The notes: generated from the letters alone by a model not told the origin. A DNA stretch of 64,000 bases from Roseimicrobium gellanilyticum (GCF_003315205.1 NZ_QNRR01000005.1:401515-465514); one strand, 5' to 3'. Positions 9,217 through 18,367 are shown, numbered from the stretch's first letter. Translations and numbers: made by a program.

Positions 9217-10704
9217 CTACGCGATCCACGCAGGAATAACCTTTCCACCCACATCCGTGAGGCGGAAGTCCCGACCCTGGAACCGGTGTGTGAGCTTCAA
9301 GTGGTCCAGGCCGAAGAGATGCAGCATGGTCGCATGGAAGTCATTCATGTGCACCGGGTCCTTGGTGATGCCCCAGCCAATTTCATCCGTCTCACCGTAC
9401 ACCTGGCCACCCTTGATGCCGCCACCGGCCATGAGGATGGTGAATGCAAAGGGATGGTGGTCACGTCCCGTGACATTCGGATTGCCACCACGGTTCTCAC
9501 CCAATGGCGTGCGGCCGAATTCACTGCACCAGATGACCATGGTGTCCTCCAGCATGCCGCGATCCTTCAGATCCTTGATGAGCGCGGCAATGGGTTGATC
9601 TGCCATGCCCGCGTTGAAGGCGAGTTCGTTGTTCAGGTTGCTGTGGTGATCCCAACTCGCGTGCATGATGCTCACGAAGCGCACGCCGCGCTCCACGAGA
9701 CGGCGGGCGAGGAGGCAGTTGGTCGCATAGGACTTGTATTGCCCCGGACCGCCGGCGCGATCCGCTTTGACCTTCAGGTCTTCGCGATTCACACCATACA
9801 TCTCCAGCGTCTTGTCGGACTCCGTGCTGAGATCGATCAACTCCGGAGCCGCGCTTTGCATGCGGAACGCGAGCTCATAGGCACTGATGCGGCTGGAGAT
9901 TTCCGGGTCGCGCATCTGGTCGAAGCGCTGCTGGTTGAGCTCAGCGAGCGTGTCCAGTCCACGACGTTGCAGCGCGGTGGGCAGGCCCTCGGGGTTTTTC
10001 AGATTCAGCACTGGCTCACCCTGATTTCGGAAAAGCACGCCCGCATACGAGCTGGGCAGGAATCCACTCTGCCACAAAGACGCGCCGCCGCTCGTGCCGC
10101 GACCCGCGCTGAGAACCACGTAGCCCGGAAGGTTTCGCGATTCGCTGCCAAGCCCATAGTTCAGCCACGAACCCATCGTCGGCAGTCCGAAGGTGGCGCG
10201 GCCCGTATGCAAGAGAAGCTGTCCCGGATGGTGGTTGAACTGGTCCGTGTGCATGGACCGCACCATCAGCAGGTCGTCCGCGCAGGTGGCGAGATGCGGC
10301 AGCAGATCGCTGAAGTCCATGCCGCACTGTCCGTGCTTCGTAAAAGTGCGCGGGCTGCCCATGATGCGCGCGGTTTCCTTCTTGATGAAGGCGAAGCGCA
10401 CATTCTTCGTCATGCTCTCCGGCAGGGCCTGGCCGTTCAGTTCATTGAGCTTCGGCTTCGGATCGAAGAGGTCCATCTGCGAGGGCGCGCCCTCCATGAA
10501 GATGCAGATGCAGTTCTTCGCCTTGGCCGGGAAGTGCGGCTTCCGCGGTGCCAGCGGATCCATCGGCATCGCCGCTGCCGAGGCTGGTGTCATGAGTCCT
10601 TCCTGCGTCAGGATGGAACCCAGCGCCATCATGCCAATGCCATTCGCCGTGGTCGTGAGAAAGTCACGACGCGTGAACTGCTCAAGTGCGGAGATGGGGT
10701 GCAT
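9217..10704 (-). CDS. DUF1501 family exported protein
   Basis: A 495-residue protein of the DUF1501 family, which belongs to the alkaline-phosphatase/sulfatase superfamily and has no firm function. The N-terminus carries a Tat motif (FTRRDFLTTTANGIGMMALG), so the protein is likely exported folded. Recognisable blocks are CIFMEGAPSQMDLFDPKP, the HPGQLLLHTGRATFGLPTMGSW region, IMHASWDHHSNLN, WCSEFGRTP and GGGIKGGQVYGETDE. It lies 26 bases after the DUF1553 gene on the same strand. This pairing is one of the commonest conserved operons in Planctomycetota and Verrucomicrobiota. Confidence 0.9.
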   Translation of the reverse strand: MHPISALEQFTRRDFLTTTANGIGMMALGSILTQEGLMTPASAAAMPMDPLAPRKPHFPAKAKNCICIFMEGAPSQMDLFDPKPKLNELNGQALPESMTKNVRFAFIKKETARIMGSPRTFTKHGQCGMDFSDLLPHLATCADDLLMVRSMHTDQFNHHPGQLLLHTGRATFGLPTMGSWLNYGLGSESRNLPGYVVLSAGRGTSGGASLWQSGFLPSSYAGVLFRNQGEPVLNLKNPEGLPTALQRRGLDTLAELNQQRFDQMRDPEISSRISAYELAFRMQSAAPELIDLSTESDKTLEMYGVNREDLKVKADRAGGPGQYKSYATNCLLARRLVERGVRFVSIMHASWDHHSNLNNELAFNAGMADQPIAALIKDLKDRGMLEDTMVIWCSEFGRTPLGENRGGNPNVTGRDHHPFAFTILMAGGGIKGGQVYGETDEIGWGITKDPVHMNDFHATMLHLFGLDHLKLTHRFQGRDFRLTDVGGKVIPAWIA

Positions 10705-10730
10705 GATGGTGGGGCAAAATGGGTTGCGTG

Positions 10731-13700
10731 CTACTCCCTCGTTACAAACTCATCCAGGTTCAGCACGATGCGCGCGGTGGCAGTCCAGGCGGCAAGCTCG
10801 TCGGTAGCGATGCCCTTGCTCTCATAGCCTTTGGTGAGCGCTTTGGCTTCATCTGCGTGACCGGCGTACCAGGTGCGGGAGTCATAGAGCAGTGCGCGCA
10901 GGGACTTGATTTCCTTCTCCGTCGGTGCGCGTGATACGCAGAGGCGGAAGGAACGGGTGAGGCGTTCGTCGTCGTTGGCGAGAGTCTTGTCTTCGAGTAC
11001 ACGTTTTCCGAGGGCCTTGGCGGCTTCGGCGTAAGATTCGGCGTTGAGCGTGGTGAGCGCTTGCAGGGGCGTGTTGCTCACCGTTCGCTTCACATTGGTG
11101 GTGTTCGCGTCGGGGCAATCGAAGGTCATCAGGTCCGGATGCGGCGCGGTACGTTTGAAGAAGGTGTACATGCCACGCCGGTTGCGATCTTCACCGGTGC
11201 TGGTGGCCCACTTGAAGTTGTTCGCGTAGCTGAGTGCTGCGATGTCCGGCGGCATGGGCGGATAGACACTCGGTCCGCCGACCTTCCGGCTCAGCAACCC
11301 GGAGGAGGCGAGATAGAGGTCACGCACGACTTCACCTTCCACCCGCATGCGATTCTGCCGGGCGAGGAGTTTGTTTTGTGGATCGACCTCAAGCAGGTCC
11401 GTGCGGTGCGCGCTGCTTTGCTTGTAGGTGGCAGACATCATGATGCGCTTGATGAATTTCTTCCGGCTCCAGCCATCCTCGTCCATGAAGGTGGCGGCAA
11501 GCCAGTCCAGCATCGCGGGATGCGTGGGTTGCTCGCCACGAACTCCGAAGTCATTCACCGTGCGCACGATGCCTTCCCCAAAGAGGCGCGCCCAGACGTG
11601 ATTCACCGTCACGCGTGCGGTGAGCGGATTCTCCCTGCTCACCAGCCAGCGCGCGAAGTCGAGGCGGTCGGCTTCTGCACTGCGCGTCTTGATGGGCGGC
11701 AGTACCGCCAGGGCGGCTGGCTTCACTTCTTCCGCTGGGCTCAGGAAGTCACCGCGGTGCAGGACCTTCGTGGTGCGCACGTCGCGATTGCGTTGCGCGA
11801 TCACACGCACGTCCATGAGCGGAGCCTTGGGAAGCTTTGATTGCGCCGTATCCAGTGCGGTGGACGCCACCATCACATCCACATCGAGTTTTGCCATCCA
11901 TTCATAGAGAGCCTTGATGACGACGGGATTGCGGCGCTTGGGTTCTTCGTTGAGAATCTTCACCACCTCCGGCGGAGCGATGGAGGCTTCGGTCTCTTCC
12001 GCTGCTGCGAGAATGCGGAAGCGGCCGAGGTTGTGCTCACTCTTGCCATAGTTCTGGTCGAACTGCAGACGGAGCGGGCTGCCAGCGGGAAGCGGCGTGG
12101 CGAGTTGCAGGGTGAGCACATGACGCTTGCCCACAAATCCGGAGATGGCCCAGCCCGTGTCCGGTTTGTCATCGATGGCATCCACCGCCTTGAACCCCTT
12201 CTGTTCGACGTCCGCCTTCGCGGAGTGCAGCAGCACGGGAAGTTGTCCGGTAGTCGCTTTCACTTCGCTGAGTACGAAGTTGCCACCTGTGGCGCGTCCC
12301 GGACCATTCTTGGGAAGCGATTCATCGGGCAGCACTTCAATTTGCAGTGCGGTGATGGGCTTTGCGGAAGGCGCGAGTTCAATCGTGTACGCATCTACCT
12401 TCGCCTGCTTGCCACTCGCGAGTTGTGAGCCATCCGGAAGCGTCTTGAAGGTACTGCCGGACTTGCTGGAGATCTTGGCGACTTCGAGCGGGGTGAAGTT
12501 CTGCGTGGGCTTGGCCTCGCGCGCTTTCGTCAGCCGCGCCTGCACATCCTTTTCCCATTCGGGAAGCTTCACCGGTAGCGCGGCCTTGGCCTCGTCCAAA
12601 TCCTTCTGCAGCGGCACGAGCTTCTTCACCTCGCCGCCATTCTTTTGCACGTAGGCGGCCCATTCCGTAGGTGACGTGGGTACCTGGCGGCTTACTTCGT
12701 CGCCATTGTTGTAGAAGGCGTAGATCTGGAAATACTCCTTCTGCGTGATCTGATCGTACTTGTGCGTGTGGCATCGAGCGCAGCCCACGGAGAGGCCCAT
12801 CCATACGGTGCCGGTGGTCTCGGTGCGATCGAAGGTGGCCTCCACGCGGAATTGCTCCTGGTCCGTGCCGCCTTCCGTATTCGTCAGCGTCTGGCGATGG
12901 AACGCGGTGGCCACCATCTGCTCCTGTGTTGCATCTGGCAGCAAATCACCCGCGAGTTGCTCAATGGTGAACTCATCAAACGGCATGTCCTCATTCACCG
13001 CGCGAATCACCCAATCACGATAGCGCCACGCATCGGGACGCGGACGGTCTTTCTCATAGCCATCGCTGTCCGCATACCGCGCCATGTCCAGCCAGTGACG
13101 GCCCCACCGCTCACCGAAATGCTGTGATGCCAGCGCCGCATCCACCATCTTCTCATAAGCATTCGGCGCCGAGTCCTTCACAAACGCATCCACCTCCTCG
13201 GGCGTGGGTGGCAGGCCCAGTAGATCATACCACACGCGCCGAATCAGCGTGGTCCTGTCAGCCTCAGGCGATGGCGCAATCTTCACTTCCGCCAGCTTCT
13301 CCCACACAAAACCATCAATCGGGCTCTCCCCACCCTTTTGACTTTTCACTTCTGACTTTTCACTTCCCGCCACCGGCCGATACGCCCAATGCGCCGGCCA
13401 CTCCGCGCCACTCGCAATCCACTGCCTCAGCGTCTCAATCTGCTTCGCCGTCAGGTGTTTCTTTTCTTTGGGCGGCATGATCTCATCCTCATGCGTGGAG
13501 GCCACGCGCTTGATGAGTTCGCTTTCTTCTGGCTTGCCGGGGACCAACGCAGGCACGCCGCTCTTCAAGACCTTCACGGCATCCTGCAGCGACACCAGCG
13601 ACAGTCCCCCCTTCGCCTTGTCCAGACTGTGGCACTCCAGGCAGCTCTCCGCGAGGATGGGACGCACATCTTTGTCAAAGTCCGGTACAGGCGCGGCAGC

Positions 13701-13769
13701 ATTGGCGGCAGCGACCCAGGTCATCCCTGAGGACAGGGCGGCCAGACGGAGGGAAAGGAGACGGGACAT
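10731..13769 (-). CDS. Planctomycete-type cytochrome c / DUF1549-DUF1553 protein
   Basis: A 1012-residue exported multidomain protein. The chosen start, ATG 13769, gives a signal peptide ending near AAANAAAP; the upstream extension to 13853 does not. Residues 43-47 are CLECH, a c-type heme site within a PSCyt1 domain (FDKDVRPILAESCLECHSLD). Then follow DUF1549 (about 120-360, with a second CARCH motif near residue 330), a carbohydrate-binding-like middle part, and DUF1553 (about 660-1000, with RTVNDFGVRGEQPTHPAMLD). The family is thought to be an envelope redox protein; the substrate is unknown. It forms an operon with the DUF1501 gene. A 14-base tandem repeat sits in the linker at 13340-13367. 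Confidence 0.92.
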   Translation of the reverse strand: MSRLLSLRLAALSSGMTWVAAANAAAPVPDFDKDVRPILAESCLECHSLDKAKGGLSLVSLQDAVKVLKSGVPALVPGKPEESELIKRVASTHEDEIMPPKEKKHLTAKQIETLRQWIASGAEWPAHWAYRPVAGSEKSEVKSQKGGESPIDGFVWEKLAEVKIAPSPEADRTTLIRRVWYDLLGLPPTPEEVDAFVKDSAPNAYEKMVDAALASQHFGERWGRHWLDMARYADSDGYEKDRPRPDAWRYRDWVIRAVNEDMPFDEFTIEQLAGDLLPDATQEQMVATAFHRQTLTNTEGGTDQEQFRVEATFDRTETTGTVWMGLSVGCARCHTHKYDQITQKEYFQIYAFYNNGDEVSRQVPTSPTEWAAYVQKNGGEVKKLVPLQKDLDEAKAALPVKLPEWEKDVQARLTKAREAKPTQNFTPLEVAKISSKSGSTFKTLPDGSQLASGKQAKVDAYTIELAPSAKPITALQIEVLPDESLPKNGPGRATGGNFVLSEVKATTGQLPVLLHSAKADVEQKGFKAVDAIDDKPDTGWAISGFVGKRHVLTLQLATPLPAGSPLRLQFDQNYGKSEHNLGRFRILAAAEETEASIAPPEVVKILNEEPKRRNPVVIKALYEWMAKLDVDVMVASTALDTAQSKLPKAPLMDVRVIAQRNRDVRTTKVLHRGDFLSPAEEVKPAALAVLPPIKTRSAEADRLDFARWLVSRENPLTARVTVNHVWARLFGEGIVRTVNDFGVRGEQPTHPAMLDWLAATFMDEDGWSRKKFIKRIMMSATYKQSSAHRTDLLEVDPQNKLLARQNRMRVEGEVVRDLYLASSGLLSRKVGGPSVYPPMPPDIAALSYANNFKWATSTGEDRNRRGMYTFFKRTAPHPDLMTFDCPDANTTNVKRTVSNTPLQALTTLNAESYAEAAKALGKRVLEDKTLANDDERLTRSFRLCVSRAPTEKEIKSLRALLYDSRTWYAGHADEAKALTKGYESKGIATDELAAWTATARIVLNLDEFVTRE

Positions 13770-13972
13770 GGCGGCGGCAGTGGTGACTCGGACTCCAGCC
13801 GACTTAACGCATGGCCATGATAGGGTATTGCGCCCCGGTGATAAACCCACCACTGCACATCACTTTCGTGCAGGAAACGTGGGCAGATACACCAGTACCT
13901 CAGTCCCTCCTTCGGACCGAGACGCAGGCGGAGCAACGGAGAAACCAGGGATATGATTTCGGATGGGGTTTC

Positions 13973-14425
13973 TCAGGGCGCAGGCGTGACCTTCGGGGAA
14001 GGAAACTCCGCGGCAAACCTGCTGTGGCGCAGCCCTGTGTACCACTCGTCGTATTCGGGATGAGCAGCGTGGATCTGTTTCAGTTTCTCGCGAGGGAATG
14101 TCTTCTCGAACTGCGCCTTGTCCGCCTTGGCAGACAGCTCCACGGCTCCCGCCAGGATCCCAAGACTCCAGATGCCGGTCTTCACGTGCGCAGGGTCGGT
14201 GGAGTCGAGCTCGGAGGTGAAGAATGTGAGGGACTTCTGCCAGTCCTGGACCCATTTCACGGCGTGTTCGGCATCGACCCGGGGATCCGCGATGGTGTCT
14301 GGATGGCTGCCGCCGTGGCGCTTCACCATACCGTCATAGCCGGATGGGGTGCGCGAGCATCCTGCCAGCATGAGGCAGAGGCAGGCCGCAGCTATCACGG
14401 AGAAAGGGAAAGGTTTCACGGGCAT
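13973..14425 (-). CDS. Small lipoprotein (hypothetical)
   Basis: The product is 150 residues from ATG 14425 (an alternative ATG at 14449 adds eight residues). A lipoprotein signal is clear: basic MPVK, a hydrophobic stretch and the lipobox LAGC, so the mature protein should be lipid-anchored from Cys onward. The mature part is helical and charged and contains GIWSLGILAGAVELSAKADK. No family is recognised. It stands alone between the DUF1553 operon and the zinc-ribbon gene. Confidence 0.65.
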   Translation of the reverse strand: MPVKPFPFSVIAAACLCLMLAGCSRTPSGYDGMVKRHGGSHPDTIADPRVDAEHAVKWVQDWQKSLTFFTSELDSTDPAHVKTGIWSLGILAGAVELSAKADKAQFEKTFPREKLKQIHAAHPEYDEWYTGLRHSRFAAEFPSPKVTPAP

Positions 14426-14518
14426 GAGTTCAGCGTGAGTTGGAAGCATGGGGAGTGCAATCGTTGTTCTGCATTCACTCCCTCGTTTCTTCCGGTGAAT
14501 CCATGCGCGTAAGCAAGT

Positions 14519-14902
14519 TCACCGGTCATCCGACGCCTTCACGATCGGCTCGTGCGACTCGGACAAGCGGAGCCACCCATGGCTCAGATGCTGGGTCACT
14601 TCGGATGGGGAAGCTGGCGGTAGTCGTCGTGCAGCGAAATAGCTGGCGAAACACTCTGTGCAGATGGCATACGTGCCCCACGATCCGGCGTCTGCACGGA
14701 TGTCCTTCTGGCAGGCAGCACAGGTCTTCCAGAAGTGCCCGTGGGAATGATGCGCCTGGGTCGAGGAAGACGCCGGCGCATCATGCGCGGACTCGTAGAT
14801 GAACTCATGACACGTGGGATCCAGGCACACGACACCATGGAGATTTCCCATGCCGCAGATGATGCACTCCGGGAACCAGCCTTCGATGCCTGGGTGTGAC
14901 AT
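14519..14902 (-). CDS. Small protein with two zinc-ribbon-like Cys clusters
   Basis: A 127-residue protein. The start at 14902 is decided by a strong Shine-Dalgarno GGAGG (complement of 14911-14915), 8 bases upstream; a TTG start at 15013 would give 164 residues and is not preferred. Two cysteine sets can bind metal: C13xxC16 with C26 and C31, and C61xxC64 with C81xxC84. A His-rich stretch (AHHSHGHF) lies between them. The arrangement suggests a zinc-binding structural or regulatory protein. No family name can be given. Confidence 0.6.
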   Translation of the reverse strand: MSHPGIEGWFPECIICGMGNLHGVVCLDPTCHEFIYESAHDAPASSSTQAHHSHGHFWKTCAACQKDIRADAGSWGTYAICTECFASYFAARRLPPASPSEVTQHLSHGWLRLSESHEPIVKASDDR

Positions 14903-14910
14903 GGTTCCTT

Positions 14911-14915
14911 CCTCC
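14911..14915 (-). promoter_or_regulatory. Shine-Dalgarno GGAGG deciding the start of the zinc-ribbon gene
   Basis: Reading the minus strand, GGAGGAAGGAACC precedes the ATG at 14902, with 8 bases between GGAGG and the start. Most genes in this window have no such motif, so this is an unusually strong site and it selects the shorter of two possible starts. Confidence 0.7.
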
Positions 14916-15034
14916 GGTGCGTGTAAAGATCTCATGGCACGGGGCTTCCGCGCCTCGATGGGTTCATGAATTTGACACTCTTCGCACGGACAATGTTGTG
15001 ATGAATCGCACAAAAGAACCCCGTCGCGCAGGGC

Positions 15035-15589
15035 CTATTTCCGTATCGTGGCCGCCCTGTAGGGAATCCCGAACCAATCTGCAAGAATTAGCCCCAGCCA
15101 ATCACTCTGCGCAATGGGCTGCCTCTCCAGAAGTACATGATTGGATCGGGTCTTCAATACAAGGCCCCAGGAGGGGAACGAATCTTCTCCTTCACCGCCA
15201 TCCTTGACCTGCTCCAGCGATTCCATTGATAGTCGGGACACCTGCTTGGACCGGGTAATAGAGCAGAGCGATTTGGTGATCACGAGAGCGTCTCGGGTTG
15301 CCGTCATGCGGGTGGACCCAAACAGGTGCGAGATGACGAAGAAGGAAAAGTGTATGAGGGAGAGCGCGCCGCCGACTCCGGCCAACGCGGCCCACCACGT
15401 ACTTGTAAACATTTGCGTCAGCTGGTCGGGAGCAGCGACAAACGCAATCAGGAAGCCGCCACCCAAGCCCAGAATGAGCACGGAAAGGAACACAAGCATG
15501 CAGCCCATTCCCGTGGAACGGTATTCCAGCACAAGGAGCTCCCGGGGCTTGTACTCGATGATTTGGAATCCCTCAGGTGGGCTGGTCAT
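15035..15589 (-). CDS. Two-helix membrane protein (hypothetical)
   Basis: A 184-residue protein starting at ATG 15589 (MTSPPEGFQI). A short N-terminal soluble part is followed by two hydrophobic helices (about residues 30-52 and 66-92) and a cytoplasmic C-terminal domain of about 90 residues containing TRDALVITKSLCSITRSKQV, which is reminiscent of membrane proteins with PH-like tails. No catalytic motif is seen. It lies next to another hypothetical membrane-protein gene on the same strand. Confidence 0.6.
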   Translation of the reverse strand: MTSPPEGFQIIEYKPRELLVLEYRSTGMGCMLVFLSVLILGLGGGFLIAFVAAPDQLTQMFTSTWWAALAGVGGALSLIHFSFFVISHLFGSTRMTATRDALVITKSLCSITRSKQVSRLSMESLEQVKDGGEGEDSFPSWGLVLKTRSNHVLLERQPIAQSDWLGLILADWFGIPYRAATIRK

Positions 15590-15675
15590 GAGTGATTGGT
15601 TCCGATTCAGCGCGCTGATGCACAATCGTCGTCGCCTCAATCAGCGCGATGATCTTCTCCGACGATGACGCAGTT

Positions 15676-16431
15676 CTAGGGACGTTCGTTGGGATGGTCT
15701 TCTTGGTATCGCTGCGAGAACCTGGAGCTCATTCTGACCACAATGGTGGAGCGCTTTTCACCTGCATAGATGCGCTCTTGGGGCTCTTGCTGGGCGATGC
15801 CAAGTCCGTGTGGATTCTCCCAAATCGACGCATCTCCTCCGCCCCCAAACGTGATCCGTTCACTGTAGTCTCCCACGGTTATCATTTCGTCGTCTCCCCG
15901 GGACATCACATAGCGGATCGGTTTTCCCCAAGAATCCACGATCCGGTCTACACCACTGATGTTTTTCACCGGAAGCGTTGGGATGCGTGCCTTCGCGTAT
16001 CCGACAAATCCCTCCACCAGCACTTCTTCACTTCCCGAATCCGTGACATATTTGAACTTTACGGGGTGCTGTTTGTGGTAGTCCAGCAGAAGAGGACTGA
16101 CCTCATAGACGAGCAAAAACCACTGGTCCCACTTCGCCAACCCTGCCTCACCTCTCCAGCTTTTGATCCACAGGGAGGGCAAGGGAAGGCACAGGAGAAC
16201 TGCCGCCACGACTGGCCCTTTCGCGCCTGGTTTGAAGAGCCGGAAGAGAGAAATGGCAACGACACACGCCGCGGCCAGCGAAGTAGGGACGAGCAGGCAC
16301 GCCACTACCAAATGTGCCAGCAACGCCAGGGGAGTGAAAGGCGCCGAGCGTGCGAGGAATCCAACGCCAAGCGCGATCGAAAAGCCAAAGACCCACCTTG
16401 CCGCTCTTAGAAGCTTGCTGTTTGGCTGCAT
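15676..16431 (-). CDS. Membrane protein with type II pseudopilin-like C-terminal segment
   Basis: A 251-residue protein with three or four hydrophobic helices in the first 100 residues, then a soluble tail. The tail contains DSWGKPIRYVMSRGDDEMIT, resembling the C-terminal block of GspG pseudopilins (DPWGxPYxY ... SxGxD). The N-terminus is not a class III prepilin leader, so it is not itself a pilin. The block may be a fold module reused in a membrane protein. Function unknown. Upstream is the rpmE promoter region. Confidence 0.6.
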   Translation of the reverse strand: MQPNSKLLRAARWVFGFSIALGVGFLARSAPFTPLALLAHLVVACLLVPTSLAAACVVAISLFRLFKPGAKGPVVAAVLLCLPLPSLWIKSWRGEAGLAKWDQWFLLVYEVSPLLLDYHKQHPVKFKYVTDSGSEEVLVEGFVGYAKARIPTLPVKNISGVDRIVDSWGKPIRYVMSRGDDEMITVGDYSERITFGGGGDASIWENPHGLGIAQQEPQERIYAGEKRSTIVVRMSSRFSQRYQEDHPNERP

Positions 16432-16628
16432 ACGGTTCCACTTTTTTCCTCAAAGCAGAGTGAGTGCAAGTTGCATTGGAACCGTCCCCCCTGCATCCAC
16501 CGGCCCTCCACACTCGAAATTTACCTTGATCCCCGGGCGGGGTCGCTTACCGTCTCTGCCCTTTGCTTGCCTCCCTCCGGGGGTGGGCACCCGAATGCCC
16601 AATAACATTCGACCCCTCAGTTGCCGTT

Positions 16629-16892
16629 ATGAAGAAGGAAGCTCATCCCACTACGTTTGAAACGACCATCACCTGCACTTGCGGGAAGGTCTACAACACC
16701 CTTTCCACGGTCAAGAACCTGAAGATTGGTATTTGCGCCGCCTGCCACCCCTATTTCACGGGTGAACAGCGCTTCGTCGACACCGCTGGTCGCGTGGACA
16801 AGTTCGCCCAGCGCTACGGTTCCACCAGCGCTACCCGCCGTACCAAGCCCAAGGTCGGAGCCGCTGCCGCTCCCGCCGAAGTCACGGCCTAG
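16629..16892 (+). CDS. rpmE: 50S ribosomal protein L31
   Basis: A component of the large ribosomal subunit. The product is 87 residues from ATG 16629 (MKKEAHPTTFETTITCTCGK); the frame is open upstream but those codons are not L31. Cysteines in CTCG and CAACHPYFTG are the zinc-binding set of the Zn-containing (C+) L31 type. The C-terminus has an extra basic/Ala tail (TRRTKPKVGAAAAPAEVTA), seen in some phyla. It is followed by a terminator-like hairpin and then prfA, a conserved bacterial neighbour. Confidence 0.95.
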   Translation: MKKEAHPTTFETTITCTCGKVYNTLSTVKNLKIGICAACHPYFTGEQRFVDTAGRVDKFAQRYGSTSATRRTKPKVGAAAAPAEVTA

Positions 16893-16915
16893 CTCCTTCA
16901 TCTTTGATTTCCAGC

Positions 16916-16957
16916 AGAACGGTGCTCGTGCCTCCGGCGCGACACCGTTCTTTCTTT
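16916..16957 (+). terminator. Terminator-like hairpin after rpmE
   Basis: The arms AGAACGGTG (16916-16924) and CACCGTTCT (16943-16951) are perfectly complementary over 9 bp and are followed by TTCTTT. It lies between the rpmE stop and prfA, so prfA probably has its own promoter or depends on read-through. Confidence 0.6.
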
Positions 16958-17008
16958 GTGCCATACTGTAAGTGTTCCCACGCCTGATTTTCCTGTCCTC
17001 CCTGCTCC

Positions 17009-18085
17009 ATGGACTACTCCTCCATCATCGATAAGAAAAAAGCACGACTCGCTGAGATTGAAGCTCTCATGGGCCAGTTGGACTTTTATGACGACAATCG
17101 CAAGGCGGGCGAACTCCTCCGTGAACACCGTGGCCTGGAGACGCTCACCAAGTCTTGGGACGAGTACCAGCGGGTGCTCCAGCAGATAGCGGACAACACC
17201 GACCTCATGAAGTCCGGCGATGCCGAGCTGGCCGCCATGGCCGAGGAGGAACTGCCCGGCCTGCAGGCCCGCATCCTAGAGCTGGAGGCGGCCGTGCAGC
17301 GTTTCATCCTGCCCCCGGACCCGCTGGAGGGTCGCGATGTCATCATGGAAATCCGCGCCGGTACCGGTGGGGACGAGGCGGCGCTTTTCGCGGGCGACCT
17401 CTTCCGCATGTACTCCCGCTACGCGGAAGAGCGCGGCTGGAAGACCGAGCCCCTCGAAGCCAGCCCCGCCGGTGTGGGCGGGTACAAGGAAGTCGTGTTC
17501 AAGGTCAGCGGGGACGATGTCTTCAGCTCGCTGAAGTACGAGAGCGGCGTCCACCGCGTGCAGCGCGTGCCCGCCACGGAGGCCCAGGGCCGCATCCACA
17601 CCTCCGCCGCCACGGTCGCAGTGCTGCCTGAGGCTGAGGACGTTGATGTGCAGCTCAAACCGGACGAAGTCCGCATCGAAGTCTGTCGTGCGAGCGGCAA
17701 CGGTGGCCAGGGCGTGAATACCACCGACTCCGCCGTGCAGGTCCTGCACATCCCCACGGGGGTGATTGTGCGCTGCCAGGACGGTCGCAGCCAGCTCAAG
17801 AACAAGGAAAAGGCCCTCACCATCTTGCGCTCCCGTCTCTTGGAGAAGAAGCAGCAGGAGGAGGCCGCGAAATACTCCGCCCATCGCCGCGCCCTCATTG
17901 GCAGCGGCGGTCGTGAGGAGAAGATCCGCACTTACAACTACCCGCAGAACCGCATCACGGACCATCGGATTGAGTTCACCTTGTACAATCTGGACCAGTT
18001 CGTGGAAGGCCGGCTCGATGAGATGGTAGGCAAGCTGCAGACTGCCGAGGTGAATGATCGCCTGGCGGAAGCTGGGCTGGAGTGA
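17009..18085 (+). CDS. prfA: Peptide chain release factor 1
   Basis: Recognises UAA and UAG stop codons in the ribosomal A site and triggers release of the finished peptide. The 358-residue length is typical. The GGQ motif that contacts the peptidyl-transferase centre is at residues 232-234 (GNGGQGVNTTDS), and the RF1-specific PAT tripeptide is at 188-190 (HRVQRVPATEAQGRIHTS), ruling out RF2, which has SPF. The N-terminal domain is coiled and charged. It lies downstream of rpmE; prmC, often next in other bacteria, is not here. Confidence 0.97.
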   Translation: MDYSSIIDKKKARLAEIEALMGQLDFYDDNRKAGELLREHRGLETLTKSWDEYQRVLQQIADNTDLMKSGDAELAAMAEEELPGLQARILELEAAVQRFILPPDPLEGRDVIMEIRAGTGGDEAALFAGDLFRMYSRYAEERGWKTEPLEASPAGVGGYKEVVFKVSGDDVFSSLKYESGVHRVQRVPATEAQGRIHTSAATVAVLPEAEDVDVQLKPDEVRIEVCRASGNGGQGVNTTDSAVQVLHIPTGVIVRCQDGRSQLKNKEKALTILRSRLLEKKQQEEAAKYSAHRRALIGSGGREEKIRTYNYPQNRITDHRIEFTLYNLDQFVEGRLDEMVGKLQTAEVNDRLAEAGLE

Positions 18086-18155
18086 CCGCGCAGGAAAAGT
18101 TGCCTGCTGGTGGCAGCATGAACATGGAGAAAGCATCCGGGTCAGACCGGGTGCT

Positions 18156-18329
18156 ATGAAAACAACATTCGTCCGCCCGGTCGCGCGTCTCCTCCTGCTG
18201 GTCGTCTCCACTGCGGGGTTGATGAGTTGTATGAATCAACCCACCCCCGGCAGTCGTCGTGCGGCTCAAGATGTCGTGGATCCGTGGCGTCTGCACAAGC
18301 ACAGGCATCAGCCATCGGTGAAGATCTGA
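18156..18329 (+). CDS. Tiny lipoprotein, copy 1 of a tandem pair
   Basis: A 57-residue product with the signal MKTTFVRPVARLLLLVVSTAG and lipobox LMSC, so a mature lipopeptide of about 33 residues is expected. ATG 18156 is chosen because the lipoprotein signal begins there; the frame runs upstream into prfA sequence. It aligns with the gene at 18762 over the leader (MKT.. VRP.ARL.LL), over SC.NQP.. and over DPW. Function unknown. A terminator follows at 18368-18396. Confidence 0.6.
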   Translation: MKTTFVRPVARLLLLVVSTAGLMSCMNQPTPGSRRAAQDVVDPWRLHKHRHQPSVKI

Positions 18330-18367
18330 TGTCGTAGCGTGTTGCCTGCGACAGTGTGCACAAAGAG

